This document shows positions 22,413 to 33,337 of a stretch of 64,000 nucleotides of DNA, one piece after another. The stretch's first letter is position 1. The number at the start of each line of letters is the position of its first letter. The position numbers and the translations under genes are program-made. The notes under the pieces were generated by a model, which was given only the letters and a program-made list of their open reading frames with translations, ran no database searches and was not told the DNA's origin. Origin of the DNA: Megalonaias nervosa (taxonomy: Eukaryota; Mollusca; Bivalvia; Unionida; Unionidae); assembly GCA_016617855.1 (NCBI GenBank), contig JAECUM010000861.1, positions 1-64,000 on the forward strand. Reading direction: 5' to 3'.

Positions 22413-23085
22413 AGATGTAAATAACTACAGACCAATATCTTACCTGTCAAAATTTCTCGAAATATATGTCTATGGTAGTTTTATGGTGTACTTATGAAAC
22501 CACAACATGTTTTTTCAAAACTATATTGCGTTCATGGACAATCACTCATGCAAGACAGCATTTTTGTCTCCATGGCTGATCAATGGTTTACAGCCCTTGA
22601 TCTGGGGAAATTAGTTGGAGCAATATTTGTTGACATAGCGATAACTTTTAATTTTGTGGACCACAATATTCTTGTCAATAAATTAAAGATACAAATGTGA
22701 TGCAGCAGCAACAAAATGCTAACCTTTCAATGTGTCCTTGCAAATGGGAACCTTTATGATAATGAGTCAATAACACATCCAGAACCTAGGGATCTACACT
22801 GGGTACACTCTGTTTCCTTCTATTTATAAATGATTTGCCTTAGAAAACTGGCAACTGCATTTCTGACAACTGATCTGTGTGCAGAAGGCACAACACTGTC
22901 TGATTTTTAAAAAAATATCCAAGTTGGAGTTAGATATATGTTCACAGCATAAATAAAAGCTATATTCAACTATATCTACATTACTGCAATGGTGTCCAAA
23001 CACGTCTTATAGGAACATAAAAAAATTATTTCATCTACAAGAAAAAAAACATGTAAACTTATCATTGATAGCACTAAGAAGATTC
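22413..23085 (+). pseudogene. LINE (CR1/L2-like) ORF2 relic, reverse transcriptase part
   Basis: Continuation of the LINE broken by the mariner. Frame-shifted translation shows, in order, DVNNYRPISYLSKFLE (RT motif 1 region), NHSCKTA, LGKLVGAIFVDI followed by a degenerate FVDHNILVNKLK (palm strand with the first catalytic region), then a LLFLLYINDLP-like stretch near 22810, and a decayed AKAMLIGT-like motif near 23000. The aspartate pair of the active site is not preserved intact. Several stops confirm a dead copy. Confidence 0.78.
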
Positions 23086-23095
23086 AGTATCAAAT

Positions 23096-23233
23096 GAATA
23101 ATATAAAATACTAAATGTAAAAAAAGCTAAACCTTTCTATAAAATAGTAATGTAAAAAAAGCTAAACCTTTCTATAAAATAGTAATGTAAAAAAAGCTAA
23201 ACCTTTCTATAAAATAATAATGTAAAAAAAGCA
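23096..23233. repeat. 35-bp tandem repeat, about 4 copies
   Basis: Unit TAATGTAAAAAAAGCTAAAC followed by CTTTCTATAAAATAG. The copies are almost identical, so the array is young relative to the LINE beside it. Confidence 0.92.
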
Positions 23234-25267
23234 TAGCTCATGTATCTGCAGAAATTATTTCATGTGAGAGAACAATACACCTAATTTAAGGTCTTTTTAA
23301 GGCAACCATTTTCTTTTTCCAAAATTGAACAAAATACAGCTATTCAAAAATTGTTTTCACCACTATTTATCATTTGGAAAAGTACTTCAAAGAAAACAAG
23401 TTCAACAACTTAAATATTATCTGACAAATCGATGAAAGACAATATTTCTGTTTGGTAGTGACTTGTATCCCCATTACTCATAAACACTTCCACCTTCATG
23501 CTTGCCTAATAATAGTGTATAAATAATGATGTAAATAAGTCAGTTTTAGCAGTTCATATGTACTTATTGAAATACTGTAATCTCACACAAATGTAATACG
23601 GTTTTATTTTGCTTATCACCATGTAATAAAAAATGCATGCATTGCTTTTTTTTTAAACTTGGAAATATGCTTTCACTTTAGCCATAGAAAATGCACAAAA
23701 TCTCAGACCAAATTTTAGAAAGGGGGCACTGCTTTATAATAACCAATTAAGGCCTACAGACAAATCCAATTCAAATACATGACAAAAATTTGTGCCCATA
23801 TTCTACTATCTAAATACTAATAATAAAAAAACATTCATAAAATATGGTGGCATTTGTTTGTATGCTTAGCATGAATCAGGGTTGGTGATATTGTACCTAG
23901 ACTTGCAAACTGTTTACTTCTTACAACTCATTAATTATTGTCCCTCTTGTGAACAAGTTCTTGATGCAGGGGAAGTGATCAAAACAGACTTCAAGGCTAC
24001 TAAATGAGGTTACTTCCCTTGCACCAAAGACCGGCTTGTAGGACACTCCATAATATCAGCTTTTGGTATAACATTCAAACAATCTCTAATACAAGAGATA
24101 CCACTTTATCTTTGCTATCGGTGATTTTCATTCAGATATTCTCTCTGGCATTTAAATTCTGTATTATATTAGATGTGTATTCATCTGTGAAGATAATTAC
24201 ATGTAAATAGCTGTACTTTGTGTCCAAGTCCCGAAAACTGCTGTCTCTCCTGGAGTCTGGGATAAAAAGATACATTAATAAATAAAAATGTATCCCAATC
24301 ATATATCCTTAATATAAGAAAAGAAAAACAAAAACTGTTGTAAGATGCTCCATTGCATGCATTGCTGTGAGATTTTTTCATTGACCTGCCATTAACCTCT
24401 CAACAAATTATTTAGTCTGATGGATCAAAGAGCTTTTGCCACAAGCTGTTGTCAGCTATGGCCAAAATTTTGTGTTTCCTTGCAAAAGTTTATTCAATTA
24501 TGGTATGAGGAAATTATATTTGGTTTATTTTTGCAGATAGTACAAATTACTCTTCTAAGTATAGTTTGTGACCTGTAGTGATCTCAGCAGTGGTGGATAT
24601 TCAATCCCAAATCCAAATGAATAACATTTATCATTGATGGGCAAACTTGAACCCTTTTTGTATACCACTTCTAGGAATTTAACACAAGGCCACAGGCATG
24701 CCAAGTCAATGGTGTTTACCAGTCTTATTCATTTCCTTTTAAAGAATTTCTAAATATTAAGATCAATCAAGTCCAACTGTCACTGTCATCATAATCAAGC
24801 TTTATTTTCATTCCAAAGTCTAGAGGTCAGCTTGTCTAACTTTCCTATATACTTTTTGTTTCATTTAACATACGTACAGTTAGGCTTTCTGATGCTTTTT
24901 TTTACCTTCCACTTCCATATTATCCCATTGTAAAGTATATTTTTAAACTCTCTTAAAATTATATATTTGGCCAATGTTTAATTTATTTGCTTTGAAAGCA
25001 GTTGCTAAAATTTGATCTACAAAATTTGAGTCTGTTTGCTTCTATAACAACCAGTGATAAAATACAATTCTCCACCTGGGCACTGACCCACTTTTCATGA
25101 GTGTTAATGGTAGACCAATGGACATGGAGTTCAACACAATAACTGAATACAACCAGTGGAACATAAAAAGATGATCACTGTGACCAGCTTTTGCATTTTG
25201 TAAATGGTAGCCCTTCAAGATTAATGCAACAATCAAGTTTCATGACTCAAGAAACAACAGTAATTTA
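23234..25267. other. No gene recognised
   Basis: AT-rich sequence with short uninformative ORFs on both strands. Nothing supported. Confidence 0.35.
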
Positions 25268-25655
25268 GGTGGAAATATTTATTCAAATTATTATTCTCTG
25301 GAATTACAAGTGCTCAATAATATTCTTGGACAGAAACATTTAGAATTATTGTGAATTCACACAAGGACATCTTGGATTATATTATAGTGACTAATTAAAA
25401 GACTATTAGCACATCAACACCTTCAGCAATGGATCTTATTTTGAACACCACTGGAATTTAATTAGAACTTATTCATTAGGACTGGTGACAGAACTTTTTG
25501 GGACTTTTTGGGATTTAATTCGCAATATTGTACTTTCTTTTTAAATTTTTACTTTGTATTCAAGCGAAATAAATTATTTTGTTGAATTTTACCGAACTTA
25601 TTGGTTTTTGCTCTTTTCTGTTACTTAGTTTAAGATCATTGAGTCATAATAGAAA
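25268..25655 (+). repeat. 5' long terminal repeat
   Basis: Begins TGGAAATATTTATTCAAATT and ends near TTGAGTCATAATAGAA. It aligns along its length with 27908-28341, sharing CTCAATAATATTCTTG, CTTGGATTATATTAT, CTGGAATTTAATTAGAACTT, ACTTTTTGGGACT and GCTCTTTTCTGTTACTTAGT. It contains AATAAATTATTTTGTTGAA, a possible poly(A) signal of the element. Confidence 0.82.
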
Positions 25656-25657
25656 AT

Positions 25658-25677
25658 TGAGGGCTCATCTATCGGAT
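25658..25677 (+). promoter_or_regulatory. Primer-binding-site-like sequence next to the 5' LTR
   Basis: TGAGGGCTCATCTATCGGAT lies two bases after the LTR end, where a tRNA primer site is expected. It resembles the complement of a tRNA-Pro 3' end, with mismatches and extra bases. The primer identity is tentative. Confidence 0.5.
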
Positions 25678-25805
25678 ATGAATTTCTCTAAAATATTTCA
25701 GAAAACTTTGTTTCTGAAATTTAAATTCATCTGCTTTGGAATTTTGTAAGCCCTAGGCATTATTTTACATATCTGAAAAACCTGTAGTGAAACCAACAAG
25801 CTTTC

Positions 25806-26186
25806 ATGTCGTCTAAAATGGAGAACTTTATTTTCAATCCTACTCAGGAAAGGTTAGAGTCTTTGAAAAAGGATGAACTACTCCAACTTGCTAGACAATA
25901 CAACCTCTCTGAGGCAAAGGCTTCTTTAACGAAGCAAGAAATAAAAAATATTTGGTCATCCAATGTTTGATAGAAAAGATTTTTTTCTGGATAAAAGTAC
26001 TTTAGGTTTGATTAGTAAGTCTGCATCAGGCTTTGACATTAAATTCATGGTACTGAAATTAAAACACAAGAGAGATAGAGCATTAAGAAAGCTTCAGCTT
26101 CAGAAAGAGAAAGATGTGCCACAAATGCAATTGGAGAAAGAAAATAGAGACACAAATACAGCTACAGAAAGAAGAAAGAATTGTAG

Positions 26187-26221
<35 letters not shown>

Positions 26222-27035
26222 AGACTAATGCTAATACAATGAGAAAAGAAAGAATGGAAATTTCAATTAGATTAAAAGAATCAGAACTAGCAAGTGGAAA
26301 ACTCTTGCCCCTTTACATACAAGTTCAGTTTTGATGTTACAAGAAATATTAAGTTACTACTTCCTTTAAAGGAAAAGGAGGTAGATAAATATTTTCCTCA
26401 GTTTGAAAAAAATTGCTGAAAATCTGAAATGGCCAAGAGAGCACTGGACTCTGTCATTACAAAGTATACTTACTGGCAAACTCGTGAAGTTGATACTTCA
26501 TTGTCAGTACAGCAAAATGCTGATAATGATATGGTTAATGAATGTATCTTGAAGGATTATGAGTTGGTACCTGAGGCATATCAACAGAGGTGTAGGAACT
26601 GTAAAAAAGAAACTGGACAGACCCATGTTGAATTTGCAAGCGAAAAAGAGCAATTATTTGATAGGTGGTGCTCAGTCAAGAAAGATGGTCAATATTATGA
26701 TGATCTCAGACAACTCATATTAGTTGAAGAGTTCAAGAATTGCATCCATGATGATGTTAATACCTATTTTGATAAGCAATAGGTCAAAACTTTATAAAAT
26801 GCTGCTTGTACAGCTGACAATTATTCCTTGACTCACAAAGTTACTTTCGCCAGCAAGATTTCACTAGGCAGTTTATTGATAAAAAGCCATTTCAGTCTCA
26901 AACAAACACTTCCAAATCTCAAACTGGCACAACTTTTAGGAATCAAGTTTCTGATAATACTGATCAGAAATCTGTATCTCTTTCTACATGTACCTATAGC
27001 AAGAAGTGTGCCATTATTCTAAAAAAAACTTCAAT
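25806..27035 (+). pseudogene. Gag-like polyprotein remnant of the LTR element
   Basis: A start at 25806 (MSSKMENFIFNPTQ) opens a frame of 55 codons resembling the N-terminus of Ty3-type Gag in animal elements (KKDELLQLARQYNL). After frameshifts, a coiled, charged segment with a (GA)n expansion follows at 26190. Then a 117-codon open stretch (26429-26782) contains YELVPEAYQQRCRN, GQTHVEFASEKEQLFDRW and LRQLILVEEF, the hallmark of the capsid (SCAN-like) domain that drives Gag assembly. Near 26985-27015 is a degraded zinc knuckle (CTYSKKC), which in intact Gag binds RNA. The sequence then passes directly into RNase H without any protease. Confidence 0.8.
26190..26219. repeat. (GA)n microsatellite inside the gag remnant
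   Basis: About 14 GA dinucleotides, in the charged coiled part of the gag remnant. Confidence 0.9.
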
Positions 27036-27270
27036 AAACACCAGAGAAATTATTCCACAATCATGAAGGAGTGTTTGGCTTTGGTATTGGCTTTGAAATG
27101 TATATTATTTCAGCTCCTTCTTTGATTTTTGTATTCAGTGATCACAACCCCCTTACCTTTACTGACAAGATGAAAAACAAAAATCAGTTATTAAGGTGGA
27201 ATTTGAAGGAATACAAAATTGACATCAGGTCAAGGGAAAATAAAATCTAATTGCAGACGCACTTTTCATG
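27036..27270 (+). pseudogene. RNase H-domain fragment of the LTR element
   Basis: Reads NFNKHQRNYSTIMKECLALV and, further on, FVFSDHNPLTF and a KNQLLRWNLKEY-like phrase, ending near NLIADAL. These are the conserved blocks of the Ty3-type RNase H domain, which in intact elements degrades RNA in the RNA/DNA hybrid. Only this last part of pol remains. It joins the gag zinc-knuckle region at about 27023-27036, so one deletion can account for the loss of protease and most of reverse transcriptase. Confidence 0.8.
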
Positions 27271-27907
27271 TGCATATAAGTATTATATTCATGTATATTT
27301 TGTGCCATTCATAAGACTTCATCTTATGTAATTTTAATCACATGTACATTTGACTTCTAGTTAAAAGAAAGCATTCGTGTATAAATCTTTTTTATGTTGG
27401 GAGGAAATATGTATATTTAAGTTTTATTTGTTAGCTTTTTTACCATGATTATAGGTTATGTATAATTGAATTTGGGATTTGACCTTGTCAAAAATCAAGT
27501 TACCTGTGTACCTGATGAGGGACTCTGACTCTGATGTTGTTTTTATTTTGTAAACAAATAATACATAGTTAATATTTCACTTGGAGTGTTGGTGAAATAT
27601 TAAGATTATTATCAATAAAGGTAAACATGTTTATTTGGCTCTGGGTCTCCGATATTGGAATTCCCCCATGAAGAATATGCTGTACCTGATGTTTCCCATG
27701 TTCTTTATTATAATTTTAGTAACAGATTTTATCAGTTTACAACTTAGAATTTTCTAGAAATGAACTCTGGACCTATTTCCTGGCTCTACTGTCAGGTCTT
27801 ACCTTTTTTTTTATATATATAATCTTGTTTACTTGAAAAATTACTCATTTTTGTGATAACATCATAAACAGAATTATTTGTATTGTTGTGTTCAGTTTCT
27901 GGTTTGG
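27271..27907. other. Non-coding 3' interior of the LTR element
   Basis: No ORF. A purine-rich run GTTGGGAGGAAA at 27398 and an AATAAAGGTAAAC near 27613 could mark remains of another LTR nested here, but no direct-repeat partner was found. Confidence 0.3.
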
Positions 27908-28341
27908 GTGGAATTATTTATTCAAAATATTATTCTCTGGAAATACAAAGTGCTCAATAATATTCTTGTACAGAAATATTAATTTGAAATTATTTGAATT
28001 CAGACAAGTATATCTTGGATTATATTATTTTGATTAATTGGAGACTGTTAGCACATCATCACACTTCAGGCCACTGGAACATTCAAGACTAAAGGCACAT
28101 CAAAACCTTCAATGCCTGATCTTATTTCCTACATCACTGGAATTTAATTAGAACTTTATTCATCAGGACTGATGATAAAACTTTTTGGGACTATTTGGAA
28201 TTTCATCTGAAATACTTTAAGTTCTTTTTAAATTTTCACTTTTTATTCTTGGGAAATAAATTATTTGTTGAACTGTACCAAACTTGTTGGTTTTCGCTCT
28301 TTTCTGTTACTTAGTTTAAGACCATAGAGTCGTAATAGAAC
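27908..28341 (+). repeat. 3' long terminal repeat
   Basis: Direct-repeat partner of 25268-25655. It carries about 45 extra bases (near 28060-28110, with CACTGGAACATTCAAGACTA) absent from the 5' copy. It is preceded by TTTCTGGTTTGGGTGG, which may be the remnant of the polypurine tract. Confidence 0.82.
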
Positions 28342-28454
28342 ATAAATTTACTGCAATTTACTATTGCTGGGCAAGGATAAAGAACCATTTCAGCTGGATG
28401 ACAGAATGATCTTCAATCAAACTGAATGATAATTTAGCATAAGGAATATGGTCT

Positions 28455-28785
28455 CTGGACCATTCCAGTGGCCTATTGGTTAGAGCATTGGCCTCGGATG
28501 CGGGGGAGGTTGTGGGTTCGAACCCGAGTCATACCAAAGACTTATAAAATTGGTTCTAACAGCTGCCTTGCTAGGCACTCAGCATTAAGAGATTAGTGTT
28601 AGGACTGGTTGGCCTGGTGTCAGGATAATGTGACTGGGTGGGACATGATGCTACATGTCTACAGCATGATGCCCAAGTGCTAGTCATCACTATAAACTGC
28701 CACACTGCAGACATTGTATCGATATGACTGAAAATTTTTAAAAGCTACGTTAAATATCCAAATAACACACACACACACACACACC
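28455..28785 (+). mobile_element. tRNA-derived SINE, family A, copy 1
   Basis: Head like a tRNA gene: box A TGGCCTATTGG (28469-28479) and box B GGTTCGAACCC (28515-28525). Then comes a conserved body (CATACCAAAGACTTATAAAA, AACAGCTGCC, TTAGTGTTAGGACTGG, GGCCTGGTGTCAGGATAATG) and a 3' end ATCCAAATAACAC running into (AC)n. Flanked by a short duplication ATGGTCT (28448-28454 and 28786-28792). Transcription would be by RNA polymerase III from the internal boxes, with movement by LINE enzymes. Confidence 0.9.
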
Positions 28786-28792
28786 ATGGTCT

Positions 28793-29464
28793 TTCTTCGC
28801 AGTTTGTCTGTAGGAGTCAATACATTGTATATGGCTATTTCTTACGTATATGTAATTAAATTGCTTGTGTGTTAGTTTTAAATTCTTTTTTATATTATTT
28901 TTGTTTCATTACATTTTATTATAATGATAATTTTCACGGGATCTGACTATTTTCAGAAAATTCACTTCTCTGTTTTGACCTGATTTGAATGCAAAAGGTT
29001 CTACATTATCACTATTTTTAGTTCACCTTGGTTGAGACGTTTGTAAACATTGAATGAAAATGATTGGCTATTACCAAGGTCATGTTCGGCCCATGTGTTA
29101 GCTAAGTTGTAAACAGCCTTTCTTTTTTTTTATATTTATTTTCAGTGTGAGAATCTGATTCTTAGCTAGGGCTATTCTAGCATACGTGCAAATCGGCATT
29201 TTTTTTACTGCTCTGTTCAAATTAGTGATCACGTAGCCCCGTCACATGAGCCACCATGTTATCTAAAATCGTGGGTTAAGACAGATGATTTCTAGTAGAT
29301 TTGCCAGTCATATCCTACACCTTTCAGAGCTCAAGGTGTTTTTTTTATTGTTGATGCCAGTTTGTTTTTAAAGTTCATCTATTTTTTGGGATTTAATCAT
29401 TTATATTCTCTTAAAAACAAAACAAGTGCTTTTCTTTATAAAAATTCTGGGACAAAGACATTTA
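28793..29464. other. No gene recognised
   Basis: AT-rich sequence with a T run and a possible acceptor-like TTATTTTCAG near 29145, without a supported exon. Confidence 0.3.
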
Positions 29465-29800
29465 GTGGAAATTTATTCTGGAATTCTAAACAGAACATTA
29501 TAAATTGTGATTCAACGAGGAACTGTTGCCATCAGTACAATGACCTCATCTGATGTCATCGCCTTCCATATTGGAACTTCATCCAGATTCGAACCTGGAT
29601 TCAATTAGAACTGTTTAGTGATAGGACTTATAGTTTTTCAATTCTAGGATGAATTTTTGGATTATATTCACAAACCGTTAAGTCCTATTTCATATTTTTA
29701 TCTTGTTTTCTATGGAAATAAATTATTTTATTACAACATACAAAGTTTGTTGGCTTCACCCTTTTCTTTTGTTACTTTTGTACGAGCATACACGTAACAC
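29465..29800 (+). repeat. Solo-LTR-like block related to the LTRs at 25.3 and 27.9 kb
   Basis: Shares the order of LTR landmarks at lower identity: TTCTGGAATTCT, TCAATTAGAACTGTTTAGTG, TTGGATTATATTC, GGAAATAAATTATTTTATTA and GTTGGCTTCACCCTTTTCTT. No paired LTR or coding region adjoins it, so it is best read as a solo LTR or truncated relative. Confidence 0.55.
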
Positions 29801-30267
29801 TATTCTTTGGTATTATGTAATTGTAAATTGCAACACATCCTCCAAATGCATAACCGACCCTATTAGGTCATTTGGCTTACCAGGTTAGCTAAATAATATT
29901 ATTGGCCATTTGAAATATGATTTTGTTCAAACTCTCCTTTCCTCCTCTACTGAAAGTAAATCCTAATTCCATCACCGATGTTAATTTTATTCCTTTGAGA
30001 AAAGATCTCGTTAGTATTACTAAACACATAATATTATTTGATACTGACATATGGACTTTCTATATACCGTATGTGCTTGAGTATAAGCCGAATGATTTAG
30101 GTATAAAAAAATAAAAAAGCCTGGAAGAAGAGGTCGGCTTATCCGTGAGCCAAGGTCTAAACTTGAAAGTTTTTAAGATTTGTTTTTTTGTTGACAACTA
30201 TAATGGCTGTAAATCTTGGCACATGAAAATTTTTTCCGTGTCCTAGGACGTATAGATAGTTCCCGAA

Positions 30268-30275
30268 TGACGTCA
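30268..30275. promoter_or_regulatory. CRE-type palindrome TGACGTCA
   Basis: A perfect 8-bp CREB/ATF consensus, followed by TCAGCCGCCATATTT. An inverted counterpart lies at 30557. Binding and function are inferred from the motif only. Confidence 0.4.
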
Positions 30276-30556
30276 TCAGCCGCCATATTTGTGGTCAGCC
30301 GGCAGATTTACCGTTGACTTTATTTATATGGTGTTTGGAAGTTGAAATAAATTCATTGAATCTCAAGATACTTTTACTAAGTTACATACATAAAGAGAAC
30401 GCAATTCAAACTTTCTGTTAGTATCTATATTTGTGATTTGTAAGTTGACTGCTTCAGTGTGCCTCGTTAAAAATGGAAAATTTTGTTGATCGCATATAGG
30501 AGAAACTGCCAGGTTGCCCATCGTCCAGGTAAAATGTGCAAAATATCGTCTGCTAA

Positions 30557-30564
30557 TGACGTCA
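30557..30564. promoter_or_regulatory. CRE-type palindrome TGACGTCA, second copy
   Basis: Read on the minus strand the context is ATGACGTCATTAGC, matching ATGACGTCATCAGC at the first site, so the two sites form an inverted pair about 290 bp apart. Confidence 0.4.
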
Positions 30565-31993
30565 TCGGGAAGCATCTATAGGCATGTGAAAGAATACATT
30601 CTCGGTGCACAAACTACTATGACTGCTTTTTTTAAAAATAATTTTGCATGTGCATATTTTCTGATTTCTTCAACACGAAATTAAATAAAGGTAAATAAAG
30701 ACTTCAAAATATACGGGCCGGTTCAAGTTTACCACGGAGACATGACTGTACCATAATGTACAGTATTTACACAGTGCAAGTCGTGCCTAGCGTCACTTTA
30801 ATCCTTGTTTATTCCCAAACATATTTGATGCAGGTTTTGCTTTATTCATTTGTTTTTTTGACCAAAACACATTCTTTCAGATAATACTTCAGCTAGTCGG
30901 TAATAGTTGTTTCATTTACGTTGATCCAAGCGCTCACGAGTTAGTCTTTTTCAAAGATATAAGCGATGCTACAAATTAAGGTAATCTTTATGAACAGGTA
31001 CAACCAGCATAATAACCGTTACATGTTCGTGAAAGAATGGTAATAATAAAGGCTAAAATTCTGAATATGGATCAACCAAGATCATCATCAATCTATTTAA
31101 CTGTTGTGTTTTGGCCGAACAAAATCATAATTTTCTACACAATGGAAAGCTGGATGTTTCTGCGTCTCCTTTGTTTATAATTGGCGGATTTGTCTTGTTT
31201 TCCGACAGAAATACAGGCCAGTTAATCATGAAAACACTGAAACTGGCTTGGGTTACGTGGGAATTTTGCCCGTCAACTATACCAGTAATTTGATGTGTAA
31301 ATTGCCTTTACCTCCATAATATTAGCACGATTACCGTAGTTTCGTAAAACGCGGTGTAAGGTCGCTTACATCAAAGCAAACTACAACTCAGTTTTTACCC
31401 TATCTGCATAATTTTCGAAGCATTATTTCTGAAACTTCATTATTGTTTTTTTATTATATATTTATCATTAAAGTTTAGTGCAGTGGTGCCCATGATTAGA
31501 ATCCAAGGGATGTACTTCATTCAGCGCGTGTTCATATCAACACTACACATGCGGCGGTGCCATTATGTAATTAAGCTCACAAGCCTAATTGCGAGCGTTG
31601 AATCAAAACCCTATTTGTTGTTCATTGTTGTGACACCGGGATGCTATTTTAATGAGTTAGGTATTCACAATTTCAAGGCAAAATAAAAACGTAATTACTG
31701 GTGCACTGATATTAAAAATCCAATGCAATAACGTATAAACAAACAATCGAGTCAAAAGGAAGCGGTAGTGTTACAGCAACCCGCGATTGCTCGATTCTTT
31801 TCATCGTCCGATCAAGTTATACACAAATCTGAAATAGGCACAAACAGTAAGAAAACAGAAAATTAAGTAAATTTCTTGACTTTTCAAACAAATTTATACA
31901 ATTTCTATATAATAATCGTATATGCCAACCCCGAGAGTTATACGAAGTCGCGAAACTATCTCACCACAGGCCCTACAGCAAACTTTATGTACG

Positions 31994-32006
31994 CCCCCCC
32001 CCCCCC
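31994..32006. repeat. C13 homopolymer
   Basis: Thirteen consecutive C on the + strand, unusual in this AT-rich window. Confidence 0.9.
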
Positions 32007-32041
32007 GGTCACTTTAATTTTCTTTTTCTTCCAGGTTGGGT

Positions 32042-32112
32042 CAGGTCCCCACCACAATACGTGCTCTACAGCACGGCCAGGTCCCCACCACAATACATGC
32101 CCTACAGCACGG
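32042..32112. repeat. 36-bp direct duplication
   Basis: Two copies of a unit starting CAGGTCCCCACCACAATAC with only two or three differences. The plus and minus ORFs over this stretch are by-products. Confidence 0.9.
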
Positions 32113-32501
32113 CTATACCTGCTACCACGGTAGTTACCCCACTGGTTATACGGGTAATTTTTGGTAATATAAGTCTGCCTAAATAAATGGTTAGAAATTA
32201 CCACGTGCATCTTGTTATCTCATCTTGGACTTTTGGGTCGGCTTATGCACGGGTTATGCGCTTTTTAAATTTTATACCTATTCAGTTTGTGGGGTCCGCT
32301 TATACACGAACGGGTTTATACGTGAGTATAATACGGGTAATTACCTAAATAATTTGCATTTGTGTGATATAAAGTGCTATAAATATGAAGCAACAGTACA
32401 TAAGTGTAGCCATTACTAAATCATGCCTTCTAGTTCATTCCCAATAGGTGCATACAAATACTGGAATAAATAGCAAGCTTTTTAATGACCATGATGTTTA
32501 G

Positions 32502-32719
32502 TACCATATATGCTAGCTTATATGTGGAGTCAAACTGCAAATAACAAAGATCTTTATCTGCCATGCATAATGTGCCTGGAGAACAGGGTCTGTATTGTTT
32601 GTTCTCCTGATTACTCTTGACAAACTGCACAGACCCAGATCTGCTGGCACATTATGCGATGGCAGGTCTAGGTCTGTTCATTTTGTAGTTTGACGACTTA
32701 TATGTGGGTATATATGTTA
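32502..32719 (+). mobile_element. Twin-hairpin foldback MITE, copy 3
   Basis: Left end TACCATATATGCTAGCTTAT; right end an inverted counterpart (TTATATGTGGGTATATATG). Hairpin X is partly decayed (TCTTTATCTGCCATGCATAA); hairpin Y is clear (ACCCAGATCTGCTGG...GGCAGGTCTAGGTCT). It lies 160 bp to the right of the 2.27-kb element. Confidence 0.85.
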
Positions 32720-33112
32720 ATCATTAACTATGAGATGATATCTGGACTAGTTACAACATTCAAATTCAGAAACCATTTTTTGTAAATTACTTTTTTAAGG
32801 TTGGAACAACATTCCAGGGCCAGCTAACAAACAAAAGATCACTCTGGAAACTTGAAACAAAGCTATTTTTCTTTTAGGACTTGTGGACAACACAGTTTAC
32901 AGCAAAACCTGTTAATAAAGAACAGTTAACACACATAACATATTGTCCTTGATAGAAAGGTGGCCTATTTATACTGGGCCAGTACTCTCTATAAGCTTTA
33001 CTGCTTGTACAATAACAACTCAAAATGTTGCAAATAAAGTGGACACATTAAGATTCTTAAGGATAATTGAACTCCTGAAATTTTTTTTTACTGCACGATA
33101 AAATTCAATAAG

Positions 33113-33337
33113 GGGGTCCTGGGTGGCCAAGTGGTCTAAGTTATTCACCTTTACAAATCACCAACATCTCACCTCTATATGGATTCGCGTCTCAAGCTCG
33201 GCCAATATGGGTCTGTGAGAAAGCTTGATACTAGCTTCCTGTGGGTCGGTGGTTCTCCCTCCTCTAGATATACTTTTTTTTATAGCCTATCATGTGCTGA
33301 AAAATGGCATTTAACTCCAAATAACAGCAGCAACTTT
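33113..33337 (+). mobile_element. tRNA-derived SINE, family B, copy 1
   Basis: Head with box A TGGCCAAGTGG (33124-33134) and a box-B-like GATTCGCGTCT (near 33183), with the long variable-arm spacing of a Leu/Ser-type tRNA. The body shares GTGAGAAAGCTTG, TAGCTTCCTGTGGGTC and ATAGCCTATCATGTGCTGAA with copy 2. Flanked by a perfect 10-bp target duplication ATTCAATAAG (33103-33112 and 33338-33347). Confidence 0.9.

Larger units (their letters stand above)
25268..28341 (+). mobile_element. LTR retrotransposon relic (Ty3/gypsy type) with internal deletion
   Basis: Two direct repeats of about 390 and 430 bp (25268-25655 and 27908-28341) flank a gag-like region and an RNase H fragment, all in + orientation. 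At about 3.07 kb it is much shorter than a complete element (usually 5 kb or more): protease, most of reverse transcriptase and any integrase are missing. The LTRs have diverged and differ by an insertion, so the copy is old. No clean target-site duplication was seen. Confidence 0.82.
30065..32339. mobile_element. 2.27-kb TIR-bounded DNA element, CpG-retaining
   Basis: Left end TACCGTATGTGCTTGAGTAT and, read inward from the right, TACCCGTATTATACTCACGT; both continue into TATAAR(C)CCG. A second copy of the subterminal phrase CGGCTTATNCACG lies inside each end (near 30132 and 32238). The interior is visibly richer in CpG than the flanks and carries no convincing transposase: ORFs are under 90 codons and lack known motifs. 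It contains a C13 run and a 36-bp direct duplication. It looks like a non-autonomous DNA transposon with a TA-type target, or an element whose cargo I do not recognise. The ends resemble those of the foldback MITE family. Confidence 0.6.

Noticed and set aside
27398..27660. A further LTR nested between RNase H and the 3' LTR
   Set aside because: A purine-rich run and an AATAAA are suggestive, but there is no second copy or defined border.
28455..28530. tRNA gene at 28.46 kb, and similarly at 52.99, 33.12 and 35.97 kb
   Set aside because: Boxes A and B are present, but the sequences continue into shared SINE bodies flanked by target-site duplications, and the tRNA folds are imperfect.
31876..32210. 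Overlapping 84-85 codon ORFs on both strands
   Set aside because: They owe their length to the C13 run and the 36-bp duplication; no domain on either strand.
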